Of a stretch of 64,000 nucleotides of DNA, positions 51,690 through 60,701 are shown piece by piece. The stretch comes from Flavobacterium sp. TR2. GTDB lineage: Bacteria; Bacteroidota; Bacteroidia; Flavobacteriales; Flavobacteriaceae. The number at the start of each line of letters is the position of its first letter. The first letter of the stretch is position 1. The notes under the pieces were generated by a model. It worked only from the letters and a program-made list of their open reading frames with translations, had not been told where the DNA came from and made no database searches. The DNA lies in assembly GCF_025252405.1 (NCBI RefSeq), contig NZ_CP104307.1, positions 3,534,001 to 3,598,000 of the forward strand. The letters run 5' to 3'. The position numbers and the translations under genes were made by a program.

Positions 51690-53282
51690 ATGCTTATTCT
51701 CCAAAATATCTCCTATCAGCATGAGAATAAAGATATGCTGTTTCAAAACATCAGTTTTGCACTAAACCATCATGACAAAACCGCTTTGGTCGGTAATAAT
51801 GGTGTTGGAAAATCTACATTGTTAAAAGTTATCGCAGGCGAATTAAAGCCTTTTTCAGGTCAGATAATGCAGGATTCGAAAAACTATTTTGTTCCTCAGC
51901 TTTTTGGGCAGTTTAATAATCTTACTATTGCAGAAGCTTTGCAAATAAAGGAAAAAATAACTTCACTTAAACAAATACTTGAAGGTGTTGTCACAGAAGA
52001 AAACCTGCTGCTGCTGAATGATGACTGGACAATTGAGGAACGCTGTAAGGAAGCTTTGTCTTATTGGCAGCTCCATGATTTGGATTTGGATCAGAAAATG
52101 GAAACTTTAAGCGGAGGACAAAAAACAAAAGTCTTTTTGGCGGGAATTATGATTCATGAACCCGATTTCGTTTTGCTCGACGAACCTAGCAATCATTTGG
52201 ATTTTGCCGGTAGAACATTGTTGTATGATTTTATAAAATCTACTTCCTGCACGTTATTGGTTGTAAGCCACGACAGAACACTGCTGAATCTTTTGAATAA
52301 GACGTTAGAAATGACAAAAAATGAAATTTCGGTCTATGGCGGCGGTTACGATTTTTATAGCGAACAGAAAAAAGTTGAAAACAATGCTTTAGAACAAGAC
52401 GTTCAGAGCAAAGAAAAGGCATTGCGAAAAGCCAAAGAAAAAGAACGGGAAACTATTGAACGTCAAAATAAATTAGATTCTAGAGGCAAAAAGAAACAGG
52501 AGAAATCGGGTGTTGCCAGAATCATGATGAACACGCTTAGAAATAAAGCCGAAAATAGCAGTTCTAAGCTCAAAGACGTTCATGCTGAAAAAATAAGCGG
52601 TATTTCTGAAGATTTGAGGCAGTTGCGCTCTTCTCTCCCGGCTATAGATCAAATGAAATTTGGATTTGACACTACTTCATTTCTTAAAGGAAAAACACTT
52701 TTTAAAGCATCTGATGTTAATTATGCTTATGGTACTAAATTCCTTTGGAATGAAAATCTCAATTTTGAAATTCTTTCTGGAGAACGCATTGCCATAAAAG
52801 GCTTAAACGGTTCAGGAAAAACAACTTTAATCAAAATTATTCTTGAGGCATTGATTCCATCGCAGGGACAAACGGATTCATTGGCTAAAAAAGCAATTTA
52901 TATAGATCAGGATTATTCACTATTGAATCAGAATCTTAAAATTTACGAGCAGGCTCAAGCTTTCAATGACAGCGGTTTGGAAGAGCATGAAATAAAAATG
53001 AGGCTAAATCGCTTTCTATTTTCTCGAAATGACTGGGATAAACCCTGCAACGCGCTAAGCGGGGGCGAAAGAATGCGTTTGATGCTCTGCTGTTTAACCA
53101 TTAGCAACGAATCTCCTGAGATTATTATTTTGGACGAGCCAACCAATAATCTGGACATTCAGAACATTGAAATACTTACCGCGGCAATCAATGAATATCG
53201 GGGGACATTAATAGTAATTTCGCACGATCAGTCATTTTTGGACCAGATTAACATCGAGAAAAACATATTGCTTAAAAACTAA
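51690..53282 (+). CDS. ABC-F family ATPase
   Basis: 530 residues with two ABC cassettes and no membrane span. Cassette 1: Walker A GNNGVGKST, signature LSGGQKTKV, Walker B LLDEPSNHLD. A charged coiled-coil linker follows (about 230-300, KEKALRKAKEKERETIERQNK), then cassette 2: Walker A GLNGSGKTT, signature LSGGERMRL, Walker B ILDEPTNNLD. ABC-F proteins act on ribosomes (translation factors or antibiotic protection). The C-terminus is short after the second cassette. Could protect against antibiotics, but motif reading does not decide. Confidence 0.93.
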   Translation: MLILQNISYQHENKDMLFQNISFALNHHDKTALVGNNGVGKSTLLKVIAGELKPFSGQIMQDSKNYFVPQLFGQFNNLTIAEALQIKEKITSLKQILEGVVTEENLLLLNDDWTIEERCKEALSYWQLHDLDLDQKMETLSGGQKTKVFLAGIMIHEPDFVLLDEPSNHLDFAGRTLLYDFIKSTSCTLLVVSHDRTLLNLLNKTLEMTKNEISVYGGGYDFYSEQKKVENNALEQDVQSKEKALRKAKEKERETIERQNKLDSRGKKKQEKSGVARIMMNTLRNKAENSSSKLKDVHAEKISGISEDLRQLRSSLPAIDQMKFGFDTTSFLKGKTLFKASDVNYAYGTKFLWNENLNFEILSGERIAIKGLNGSGKTTLIKIILEALIPSQGQTDSLAKKAIYIDQDYSLLNQNLKIYEQAQAFNDSGLEEHEIKMRLNRFLFSRNDWDKPCNALSGGERMRLMLCCLTISNESPEIIILDEPTNNLDIQNIEILTAAINEYRGTLIVISHDQSFLDQINIEKNILLKN

Positions 53283-53288
53283 AACTGG

Positions 53289-53320
53289 AAACGCTGAGAA
53301 TTATCTCAGCGTTTTTCTTT
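53289..53320 (+). terminator. Terminator after the ABC-F gene
   Basis: A perfect 11-bp stem AAACGCTGAGA / TCTCAGCGTTT with a 4-base loop followed by T's, just after the stop codon. Confidence 0.92.
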
Positions 53321-53458
53321 TAGCATTCGTTTGAAATTCAGGATAGTAAAATAAAAATTCCGTAAATTGCAGAAAAAGCTTATAAATTTAAGTTTGTTTT
53401 TCGAAATGAAATTCTTAGAAAATCCAAACCGTAATGTTTATTCAAAATCTATAATTTT

Positions 53459-54511
53459 ATGAAATCACGAAACAGAATTTTTCCCGCTCTTCTTGCTTTT
53501 ACATTATTGATAACCGAAACTGTTCTGCCTTGCACGCGAATCGTCTACGAAGGCTTAAACGGAACAGTCATTACTGCCCGCTCTATGGATTGGCGTGGCG
53601 AAATTCCAGCCAATTTGTGGATTTTTCCGCGTGGAATTGAAAGAGCTGGAGAAGTTGGAACCAGTTCGATCAAATGGAAATCCAAGTACGGAAGCGTTGT
53701 TACCAGTTCTTGGGACATTGCCTCTTCTGACGGCATGAACGAAAAAGGGCTCGTAGGCAATCTTTTATGGCTTGTAGAATCGCAATATCCTGCATTTGAG
53801 AAAAACGGAAAAGTAAAAGGTTTAGCGGTGTCATTGTGGCTTCAATATGTGCTTGATAATTTTTCGACCGTATCTGAAGCTGTAAATGCATTGGCTAAAA
53901 AGGAATTTGTCATTACTTCCTCTCATATTCCGGGAACCAATATTTTTGCAACAGTGCATTTATCGATTTCAGATTCTAGTGGTGATAATGCTATTTTCGA
54001 ATACATAAATGGAGAACTGGTAATTCATCATGACAGAAAATATGTGGCAATGACCAACTCCCCTATTTTTGAGCAGCAATTGGCTATAAATGCGTATTGG
54101 AAAGGAATTCCAGGCACAATTATGCTTCCGGGAACCAATCGCGCCGCAGACCGCTTTGTGAGAGCCTCTTATTATATTGATGCTATTCCGAAAACGGATA
54201 ATATCAGAACAGCTTTATCTAGTGTTTTTGGCGTAATTAGAAATTGCTCTGTCCCTTTAGGAATTTCATCAGAAACAGAACCTAACATCTCCTCTACCCG
54301 CTGGAGAACAGTTGCCGACCAGAAAAACCTGGTTTATTATTTTGACAATGTCTTAAATCCGAATGTTATTTGGGTTGAATTCAGTAAAATTGATTTTAGC
54401 GAAAAAGGAAAAATCAAAAAATTGAGCTTGGCAAATAATGAGAATTATGCTGGCGATTCATTGCTAAACTTTAAAGAAACCAAGCCTTTTCAGTTTGCTG
54501 GACTCGATTAA
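53459..54511 (+). CDS. Exported choloylglycine hydrolase / penicillin V acylase family Ntn hydrolase
   Basis: 350 residues. A signal peptide ends just before the catalytic Cys (TETVLPCTRIVYE), as required for an Ntn hydrolase that exposes its N-terminal Cys after cleavage. The family motif continues as ITARSMDWRGEIP, and the conserved Asn segment MTNSPIFEQQL appears later. Bile salt or N-acyl amide hydrolysis is known in the family; in environmental Bacteroidota the substrate may be N-acyl compounds, including acylated homoserine lactones. Confidence 0.92.
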   Translation: MKSRNRIFPALLAFTLLITETVLPCTRIVYEGLNGTVITARSMDWRGEIPANLWIFPRGIERAGEVGTSSIKWKSKYGSVVTSSWDIASSDGMNEKGLVGNLLWLVESQYPAFEKNGKVKGLAVSLWLQYVLDNFSTVSEAVNALAKKEFVITSSHIPGTNIFATVHLSISDSSGDNAIFEYINGELVIHHDRKYVAMTNSPIFEQQLAINAYWKGIPGTIMLPGTNRAADRFVRASYYIDAIPKTDNIRTALSSVFGVIRNCSVPLGISSETEPNISSTRWRTVADQKNLVYYFDNVLNPNVIWVEFSKIDFSEKGKIKKLSLANNENYAGDSLLNFKETKPFQFAGLD

Positions 54512-54541
54512 AAATGTTTTCTCAATTACTATAAACATCAT

Positions 54542-54577
54542 AAAACCTTCAAATTGAAAAGTTTGAAGGTTTCTTTT
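54542..54577 (+). terminator. Terminator after the Ntn hydrolase gene
   Basis: AAACCTTCAAA pairs with TTTGAAGGTTT (8-base loop), then TCTTTTT. Confidence 0.9.
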
Positions 54578-54599
54578 TGAAAAAAAGTCAGAAAAAATA

Positions 54600-54644
54600 T
54601 TGCGCAGTCAAATGACTTCATTATATTTGCAGTCAAATAACTGC
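54600..54644 (+). promoter_or_regulatory. Promoter and candidate operator of the ArsR-type operon
   Basis: TTG (54600-54602) and TATATTTG (54622-54629), 19 bases apart, form a near-ideal promoter. The sequence GCAGTCAAATGAC (54604-54616) lies between the two boxes and GCAGTCAAATAACTGC (54629-54644) begins on the last base of the -7 box. The shared GCAGTCAAAT, the second copy being partly palindromic, is a natural binding site for the ArsR-like repressor encoded right after. Confidence 0.7.
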
Positions 54645-54647
54645 ATA

Positions 54648-54965
54648 ATGGAAATTAGAAGAGATGTTTTTCAAGCCATAGCCGATCCTACCCGAAGAGC
54701 TATTTTAAGTTTAGTTGCTATTCAGGCCATGACGCCTGGAGCAATTGCCGAGAATTTTAATTCGTCAAGACAGACTATTTCAAAACATATTCAGATTTTG
54801 AACGAATGTGAACTATTACACCAGACACAAAACGGGAGAGAAATTTATTATCATTTAAATCCAGAAAAAATGAAAGAAATTGACAAGTTCATCGAACCAT
54901 TCAGAAAAATGTGGGACGATCGTTTTAATAAGTTAGAAGCAATTATGAAAAACTATAAAAAATAA
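54648..54965 (+). CDS. ArsR-family winged-helix repressor
   Basis: 105 residues from the ATG at 54648. Typical ArsR core: [21 protein letters not shown], recognition-helix region [18 protein letters not shown] and wing [14 protein letters not shown]. It lacks the cysteine pair of metal-sensing members and is like the ArsR proteins that pair with SRPBCC genes. First gene of a four-gene operon with SRPBCC, DoxX and DUF4256, and likely autoregulated through the GCAGTCAAAT repeats. Confidence 0.92.
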   Translation: MEIRRDVFQAIADPTRRAILSLVAIQAMTPGAIAENFNSSRQTISKHIQILNECELLHQTQNGREIYYHLNPEKMKEIDKFIEPFRKMWDDRFNKLEAIMKNYKK

Positions 54966-54968
54966 ACC

Positions 54969-55436
54969 ATGGAAAAGAAAACAAAAATTCACGCAGAAGA
55001 TGACAGATTGGATCTTGTAATTACGAGAGAATTTGATCTGCCTGTTGAACTTTTATTTAAGGCTCACACAGAATCGGATATTGTCGCGCAATGGATGAAC
55101 ACAAAAGTTTTGAAACTTGAAAGCAAAAAAAATGGCGGATGGGAATATGAAACCAGCGATTCTAACGGGAATGTAGTTTTTAAAGCGAATGGTGTTTTTC
55201 ATGATTTTGTTCCGAATGAAAAAATAGTCCGCACTTTTGAAATGGATAATATCAATTTTGCGCCTCAATTAGAATTTTTGGAGTTTGAAAAACTAACCGA
55301 AGAAACCAGCAAACTGACTATGCAAATTATTTATAAATCGATTGAGCACAGAACAACGCAGTTAAAACTGCCATTTGCACAAGGATTAAATATGGCGCAT
55401 AACCGATTGGAAGAAATTGTAACTAAACTAAAATAA
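54969..55436 (+). CDS. SRPBCC (AHSA1-like) domain protein
   Basis: 155 residues in the START/Bet v1-like pattern: LVITREFDLPVELLFKAHTESDIVAQWM at the start, GNVVFKANGVFHDFVPNEKIVRTFEM in the middle and LPFAQGLNMAHNRLEEIV in the C-terminal helix. It probably binds a hydrophobic ligand; partner of the ArsR repressor three bases upstream, an association frequent in Bacteroidota. Confidence 0.9.
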   Translation: MEKKTKIHAEDDRLDLVITREFDLPVELLFKAHTESDIVAQWMNTKVLKLESKKNGGWEYETSDSNGNVVFKANGVFHDFVPNEKIVRTFEMDNINFAPQLEFLEFEKLTEETSKLTMQIIYKSIEHRTTQLKLPFAQGLNMAHNRLEEIVTKLK

Positions 55437-55441
55437 GAATC

Positions 55442-55819
55442 ATGAGCAAAAGAAATAAAATTATGTATTGGGTTGCCACTTTATGGCTGGCGTTAGGAAT
55501 GACATCAACGGGAATCGTACAGCTGATTCCGTTAAAAGAAGAAGCAGAAATGATACAGCGTTTAGGGTATCCGCTTTATTTTTTAACCCTTTTAGGCGTT
55601 TGGAAGCTTTTGGGAGTAATTGCTATTTTAATTCCTAAATTCGGTTTATTGAAAGAATGGGCTTATGCAGGTTTCTTTTTTGCAATGTCTGGCGCTGTGG
55701 TTTCGCATTTGGCGATAAAAGATGACGCTTCATCTCTTTTTGGACCAATATTATTGATTGTTTTAACTTTAGTTTCTTGGTATTTCAGACCAGAAACCAG
55801 AAGATGCAGTTCTAATTAA
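55442..55819 (+). CDS. DoxX-family membrane protein
   Basis: 125 residues, four hydrophobic helices. The pattern WVATLWLALGMTSTGIVQL...LGYPLYFLTLLGVWKLLGVIAIL...LKEWAYAGFFFAMSGAVVSHL is DoxX. Part of the ArsR operon (5 bases after the SRPBCC gene). Function in redox or membrane processes is not defined. Confidence 0.9.
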   Translation: MSKRNKIMYWVATLWLALGMTSTGIVQLIPLKEEAEMIQRLGYPLYFLTLLGVWKLLGVIAILIPKFGLLKEWAYAGFFFAMSGAVVSHLAIKDDASSLFGPILLIVLTLVSWYFRPETRRCSSN

Positions 55820-55832
55820 AAAACTTTAGAAA

Positions 55833-56390
55833 ATGAAAAAGCAACTTACCGCAAACGAACAGGACGAACTATTGAGCATACTCGAAAAACGTTTTGAAAA
55901 GAATAAAAACCGTCATGAGAATCTCGATTGGTCAAAAATTGAAGCAAAACTAAAGGCAAATCCGTCAAAATTGTGGTCTCTTGACGAAATGGAAAGAACT
56001 GAAGGCGAACCAGACGTGATTGGATATGATGCTAAAACGGACGAATTTCTTTTTGCAGATTGTTCTGCTGAAAGTCCAAAAGGGCGCAGAAGTATTTGCT
56101 ACGATCATGAGGCGCTCGAAAAAAGAAAGGAACACAAACCTGCCGACAGTGCTGTAAATATGGCAGAACAAATGGGAGTTGAAATCTTAAATGAAGAGCA
56201 ATACAAAGCGCTCCAAAAATTAGGAAAATTTGATGCCAAAACTTCGAGCTGGATTTTAACTCCGCCAGAAATTAGAAAACTCGGCGGTGCAATTTTCTCA
56301 GATTTCAGATATAATACCGTTTTTGTTTATCATAATGGCGCAGAATCATATTATGCAGCGAGAGGTTTTCGCGCTTTGCTGAGGGTTTAA
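55833..56390 (+). CDS. DUF4256 protein
   Basis: 185 residues. MKKQLTANEQDELLSILEKRFEKNKNRHENLDWSKIEAKL and GEPDVIGYDAKTDEFLFADCSAESPKGRRSICYDHEALEKR match DUF4256. Last gene of the ArsR-led operon, 13 bases after the DoxX gene. Cytoplasmic; function unknown. Confidence 0.9.
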   Translation: MKKQLTANEQDELLSILEKRFEKNKNRHENLDWSKIEAKLKANPSKLWSLDEMERTEGEPDVIGYDAKTDEFLFADCSAESPKGRRSICYDHEALEKRKEHKPADSAVNMAEQMGVEILNEEQYKALQKLGKFDAKTSSWILTPPEIRKLGGAIFSDFRYNTVFVYHNGAESYYAARGFRALLRV

Positions 56391-56436
56391 GATAATTGCA
56401 CGAAATTAGATTTAGAGTTTTAAATTATCAATAAAG

Positions 56437-56465
56437 AAGAGGCTTTAAAACGCCTCTTTTTTTAA
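56437..56465. terminator. Bidirectional terminator between DUF4256 and DUF2200 genes
   Basis: AGAGGC (56437-56443 region) pairs with GCCTCT around 8 bases, with a T-run that overlaps the end of the convergent gene. Confidence 0.75.
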
Positions 56466-56812
56466 TCCCTTAAAATTTTCTCCATTTTCTTGCCTTTTGC
56501 CAATTCATCTATCAATTTATCTAAATATCGAATTTTCCGTATCAACGGATCTTCGATTTCTTCTACACGGTAACCGCAGATCACACCCGTGATTTTGGAA
56601 GCGTTTGCATTTAGTTCTGGAGCTTCGGCAAAGAAAGTTTCAAAATCAACTTTTTTCTCAATTTGTTCTTGAAGCTGCTTATCGTTATATCTTGTTAACC
56701 ATTTAATTATGATGTCTAATTCTTCTTTTGTTCTCCCTTTCTTTTCAGCTTTCTGAATGTATAAAGGATAAACGCTAGAAAATAACAGCTTATATACTCT
56801 TTCGTTTTTCAT
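56462..56812 (-). CDS. DUF2200 protein
   Basis: 116 residues. The pattern [37 protein letters not shown] and [29 protein letters not shown] is DUF2200, small cytoplasmic helical proteins of unknown function found widely. Convergent with the DUF4256 gene. Confidence 0.9.
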   Translation of the reverse strand: MKNERVYKLLFSSVYPLYIQKAEKKGRTKEELDIIIKWLTRYNDKQLQEQIEKKVDFETFFAEAPELNANASKITGVICGYRVEEIEDPLIRKIRYLDKLIDELAKGKKMEKILRD

Positions 56813-56932
56813 TTTATTCTTTTTAGCGCCAATTTGGTTTTATGTAAATATAAATCAAAACTTAAAAAAAACTCGGATACAAGAATTATTTATAACTTAG
56901 ATTTTTGAAAAATAATCTTAAAAAATACTATT

Positions 56933-57331
56933 ATGGAAAACAATTCAAACGATACAACGCCAAAAGTGACTGGACTTGGCGGTATTTTCTTTTTTATGGA
57001 TAATCCGAAAGAAACTAAAGAATGGTATGCTAAAAATTTAGGATTAGAAATCAACGAATGGGGATCGGCAAGTTTTGAGTCTAGAAATCTGGAAAACCCA
57101 GAAGAGATAGAGTCTACGCAATGGTGCTCGTTTAAGAAAGGAGATGAGTATTTCTCTCCGTCTAAAAAAGAATTTATGGTAAACTATCGCGTTCAGAATA
57201 TTGAAGGGCTTTTAGAAAAACTGAAAGCAAACGGTGTGACTGTTTTAGACGATATTGAAACGTATGAATACGGAAAGTTTGTGCACATCATGGATACTGA
57301 AGGCAATAAAATTGAACTTTGGGAACCTTAA
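56933..57331 (+). CDS. VOC-family (glyoxalase-like) protein
   Basis: 132 residues with the VOC pattern: GLGGIFFFMDNPKETKEWYAKNLGLEINEWG at the start and DTEGNKIELWEP at the end. One of three VOC proteins in this window (also 48162 and 57915); no substrate is evident. Own promoter region of about 120 bases upstream. Confidence 0.88.
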   Translation: MENNSNDTTPKVTGLGGIFFFMDNPKETKEWYAKNLGLEINEWGSASFESRNLENPEEIESTQWCSFKKGDEYFSPSKKEFMVNYRVQNIEGLLEKLKANGVTVLDDIETYEYGKFVHIMDTEGNKIELWEP

Positions 57332-57392
57332 ATTTAGTTAATGAATTATGAGTTATGCGTGAATTTGCTATTGAAAAATACTGAAAAATAAT

Positions 57393-57935
57393 ATGTTTGA
57401 TAAGCTGGTTAGAATCAATTGCCATTCAAAAAATAGATTCTTTAAAAAGATTGCCGCGCAGTTATTGGAAAAGCTGTATTGCTGCGAAATAAACTGTGCA
57501 GAAATGGACAAAAGCGTTCTGTTTGCCCATCACGCACGCGGATGCACAATCGTAGCATCTAAAATCTGCGAAAATGTGGTTATTTTTCAAAACGTCTCTA
57601 TTGGGGCTAATTTAAAATTCAATAAATCGAGCAATGAATGGGAAAACGTAGGAAATCCTATCATTGCTAAGAATGTCATTATCGCCGACGGAGCCAAAAT
57701 TTTAGGTCCAATCGTTATTGGCGAAAATTCTGTTATCGGTGCTGGAGCCATCATTACAAAAAATATCCCTTCAAACAGTGTAGCTTATGGCGTGAATCAG
57801 TTTAAACCAAAGGACAAAAACTATGATTTGATATTTAATCCAAACATGATTAATCCGCAGAAAATCATACATACCAATAAAAAATTAGTAACAGCATTCA
57901 ATCAGCAAAACGAATCACATTCCGGGCCAATATAA
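57393..57935 (+). CDS. Left-handed beta-helix acyltransferase (serine acetyltransferase-like)
   Basis: 180 residues. A short helical N-terminus is followed by hexapeptide repeats: HARGCTIVASKICENVVIFQNVSIGAN, IIAKNVIIADGAKILGPIVIGENSVIGAGAIITKNIPSNSVAYGV. The layout resembles serine acetyltransferase-type enzymes, but the usual acidic-His pair is only partly clear (AHHARG). It may acetylate a sugar or amino acid. Its 3' end overlaps the convergent VOC gene by 21 bases. Confidence 0.85.
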   Translation: MFDKLVRINCHSKNRFFKKIAAQLLEKLYCCEINCAEMDKSVLFAHHARGCTIVASKICENVVIFQNVSIGANLKFNKSSNEWENVGNPIIAKNVIIADGAKILGPIVIGENSVIGAGAIITKNIPSNSVAYGVNQFKPKDKNYDLIFNPNMINPQKIIHTNKKLVTAFNQQNESHSGPI

Positions 57936-58310
57936 AAAGTTGAATTTATGCCCATCCGGATCGGCAAAACCGAAAGTATAGCCCAATTGGTAGTTTTCTG
58001 GCTCAGAAAAAATAGTTCCGCCAGCTTTTTTGACTTCATCATACCAAAGATCTACTTCTTCCCTGCTCTCTGCAGAAAGCGAAAAGATAATTTCGTTTTC
58101 ATTTTTAGCGTTGACCAGTTCCCCTTTTAAGGCTGTTTTAAATCTTTCAACGGTAAAAAAGTTGATGATGAAATTATTCTCTGCAATAGAAAAACTTACG
58201 AGTTCTTCTGTGTTTTGCCCATTTTGCTTGAATCCTAAAGCAGAGTAAAATTTAATGGTCTGCTGTAAATCGTTTGAAACCAAGTTGGCCCATATCATTT
58301 TAGTTTTCAT
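57915..58310 (-). CDS. VOC-family protein (convergent overlap)
   Basis: 131 residues. MIWANLVSNDLQQTIKFYSALGFKQN at the start and GYTFGFADPDGHKFNFLYWPG at the end are typical of VOC proteins (bleomycin-resistance-like). The last codons overlap tail to tail with the acyltransferase gene. Confidence 0.88.
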   Translation of the reverse strand: MKTKMIWANLVSNDLQQTIKFYSALGFKQNGQNTEELVSFSIAENNFIINFFTVERFKTALKGELVNAKNENEIIFSLSAESREEVDLWYDEVKKAGGTIFSEPENYQLGYTFGFADPDGHKFNFLYWPGM

Positions 58311-58389
58311 AAACTTTAGTTTTAATTGATTGCAACTAAGTTAATGATAATCAATGAAATTTGAACAAATATTTTTTGTCTGTAAACTA

Positions 58390-58887
58390 TTAAAAAGCAA
58401 TTCCAAACTGAAAGCCAACTGTAAAACTGGCAGGATGATCGTTGCCAAAACGTACTGGCAAAGGTACCGCAACAAAATAACTGCAATTGGCGCTTTTTAC
58501 AATTGTTTTATTAAAAACGGGAGTAAAACCATATCTTCCGCTAGTTTCAAAAGCGGCTCTTCCGGCAAACGTGTAACCTTTTCCTAAGGCAACTAAAACT
58601 CCAGGATGAAATAGCAAATTGGTTACTTTGCTTGTTCCTTTATCGTCTTTTATGTTTGGAACCATTTCAAATGAAAACCCGATTTTTTCATTTTTCCAAA
58701 TATTTATTCCCGTCGGAAAACCTACAGCGTAGTAATCTCTAAAGTTTATTGTAGTTTCATCTTCATTAATGGTCACTATTGGGTGCAATATGCCAAAGTA
58801 TCCCGTTATTTTTGGATAAGTAGTTTGCGAAAAAACAGTAAAACCCCTAAATAGTATGGCAATAATAAGAGTGTGCTTAAAAGACAT
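58390..58887 (-). CDS. Exported beta-barrel-like hypothetical protein
   Basis: 165 residues. The N-terminus (MSFKHTLIIAILFRGFTVFSQ) is a signal peptide. The mature part consists of alternating amphipathic strands with aromatic girdle residues (GYFGILHPIVTINEDE, KIGFSFEMVPNIK, SFTVGFQFGIAF) ending in Phe. That is the profile of a small outer-membrane barrel. Function unknown. Confidence 0.75.
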   Translation of the reverse strand: MSFKHTLIIAILFRGFTVFSQTTYPKITGYFGILHPIVTINEDETTINFRDYYAVGFPTGINIWKNEKIGFSFEMVPNIKDDKGTSKVTNLLFHPGVLVALGKGYTFAGRAAFETSGRYGFTPVFNKTIVKSANCSYFVAVPLPVRFGNDHPASFTVGFQFGIAF

Positions 58888-58969
58888 TGTTTGAAATTTT
58901 GGTTATAAAAACAAAGCTAAAAGCATCTGAAGCCAAAAAATAGAACTCAGTTTACCTTTTGTATCTGGT

Positions 58970-59812
58970 TTACTTTTTTGACTTTTTTCTGTATGCAGAA
59001 GGATTTTTTCCTGTGTGAAGTTTGAAAATTCGAGTAAAATGGCTCTGGTCTGAAAAGCCAGTCATATAAGCTATTTCCGTTAAAGTGTGAGTTGAATTTT
59101 CAATGAGATGAATTGCTTTTTCGATGCGAAGCTTTCTAACATATTCGCCAAAATTCAAATCTTCAAAATGTTTGGAAAACTCTCGCGATAAATAGGACGG
59201 ATTTAAATCTAATTCGCTCGAAATTTTCTTTAAATCAAAAGCAAACTGCGCATCAATTTGGTCTTGAATGATATTTTTCAATTCCTTGACCCATGAAGGT
59301 GTTTTGGCTGATGCTTTTTTGTCTTTTAGAAATTTGTTGTAAACCTCGTGCAGCAGTTTCTCAAACGGACTATTTTGCAGATGATTTTGCTGATACAGAT
59401 GCGTGGCCCAGCTGTACAAGGCATCATATACCATCATTCCGCTTTCTAATAGTTCATAATCGTCTTTAATATTGTAAGCCAGCCCGGCAGAAATAGCCCA
59501 AAGCCCAGCCGATTCTTTCGCGATTTCGTGCCTGTCCGTATCCGCGCCACGCACAATTCCTGCAATAATTTTGACAGCCGGATCTTTAATTTCGTATTTC
59601 TTTACGATGTAATCAAAAGTGCATTCTTCATTGTAATGCGTAAACTCAACATTCGGAATGTCAAACGGAATAGCATCAAGCTCTTTTGATTTTACTAATA
59701 CATCTTCAAAAGGAACATAAATGAATTCAGATTCTGGATCAACAAATTTTCGAATCAGCCACGGACAGGCGATTCGATCTATTTTGGGTCTTTCTCTGGT
59801 AATCCATTTCAT
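58970..59812 (-). CDS. Fusion of a ChrB-like chromate-resistance domain with an AraC HTH domain
   Basis: 280 residues. Residues 1 to about 140 match the ChrB C-terminal domain: KWITRERPKIDRIACPWLIRKFVDPES, then FTHYNEECTFDYI and IAGIVRGADTDRHE. Residues about 180-280 are an AraC-type double HTH: DLNPSYLSREFSKHF and TEIAYMTGFSDQSHFTRIFKLHTGKNPSAYRKK. ChrB regulates chromate resistance in Proteobacteria; the fusion suggests a transcription factor sensing chromate or a related oxyanion or redox signal. No chrA gene is adjacent. Confidence 0.88.
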   Translation of the reverse strand: MKWITRERPKIDRIACPWLIRKFVDPESEFIYVPFEDVLVKSKELDAIPFDIPNVEFTHYNEECTFDYIVKKYEIKDPAVKIIAGIVRGADTDRHEIAKESAGLWAISAGLAYNIKDDYELLESGMMVYDALYSWATHLYQQNHLQNSPFEKLLHEVYNKFLKDKKASAKTPSWVKELKNIIQDQIDAQFAFDLKKISSELDLNPSYLSREFSKHFEDLNFGEYVRKLRIEKAIHLIENSTHTLTEIAYMTGFSDQSHFTRIFKLHTGKNPSAYRKKSKK

Positions 59813-60000
59813 TTTGAAATACTATTGAGGAATGTTACTTAAAATTTTAGCTAAACTACGCTTATTTATGATTTTTTCAAAAGCTTGAATTTTAAAGTCT
59901 AAGGATATTGTTTAAAAAAGATTTAGGTTTTTCTAGCGATGAGTAGTTCGCTATTAAAGCTTTTTCTACTTTTAGAGTCTAAATATTTTATAGAAATACC

Positions 60001-60531
60001 ATGATTCTAGCCTTTGATACTTATTATTTTGACCAAAAAGCAAAAACAATCTGCCTTGAATTTGCAGAGTGGAATGAAGACAAAAACTTCAAAATTCATT
60101 CTGAAATAATTGATAATGTTGCAGAATACATTCCAGGAGAATTTTACAAAAGAGAATTGCCGTGCATTTTAAGCTTGTTAAATCAAATTGACCTGTCTCA
60201 GGTTGAAGCAATCGTTGTTGACGGTTTTGTGTACTTAAATGATGAGCAAAAATATGGTTTGGGCGGTTATTTATATGAAAAACTAAATGAAAGAATTCCG
60301 ATTATTGGGGTTGCCAAAACGAATTTTGCTTCTATAGAAAAGAATAAAAAAGCTCTTTTTAGAGGTGACAGTAAAAAACCGCTGTACATTACTGCAATCG
60401 GAATTGATTTGGACGATGCTTTTAAAAAAGTCGAAAGTATGCATGGAGAATTTAGAATGCCGACTCTATTGAAAGAATTGGATAGATTAACAAAGGAAAA
60501 TTTAGAATTCCAAAAACAAGAAAATGACTAG
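60001..60531 (+). CDS. Endonuclease V-like protein
   Basis: 176 residues, shorter than the usual 220. The three catalytic acids appear in place and spacing: Asp6 (AFDTYYF), Glu52 (YIPGEFYKRELPCIL) and Asp74 (IVVDGFVYLN). The segments GLGGYLYEKLNERIPIIGVAKTNF follow, as in endonuclease V. In other bacteria the enzyme nicks near deoxyinosine during DNA repair. Stand-alone gene, AT-rich promoter region. Confidence 0.85.
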   Translation: MILAFDTYYFDQKAKTICLEFAEWNEDKNFKIHSEIIDNVAEYIPGEFYKRELPCILSLLNQIDLSQVEAIVVDGFVYLNDEQKYGLGGYLYEKLNERIPIIGVAKTNFASIEKNKKALFRGDSKKPLYITAIGIDLDDAFKKVESMHGEFRMPTLLKELDRLTKENLEFQKQEND

Positions 60532-60566
60532 TGTCAAATTATTGATTGTTAGTGTTTTGTGAATAT

Positions 60567-60628
60567 TCGAACGCCTGTTTTAAAATAGTCGTACCATTTT
60601 TTTTGAGAAAATGCGTTCGACTTTTTTT
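60567..60628 (+). terminator. Probable terminator after the endonuclease V-like gene
   Basis: TCGAACGC (60567-60574) pairs with GCGTTCGA (60613-60620), followed by CTTTTTTT. The 38-base loop makes it weaker than typical intrinsic terminators. Confidence 0.5.
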
Positions 60629-60701
60629 ATTCGGTCGCCTAAGAGCGGGTTCTTTTTCAATTTTGTATCGAAATAAATTTTTAACCTAAAAAATCGATAC
60701 C

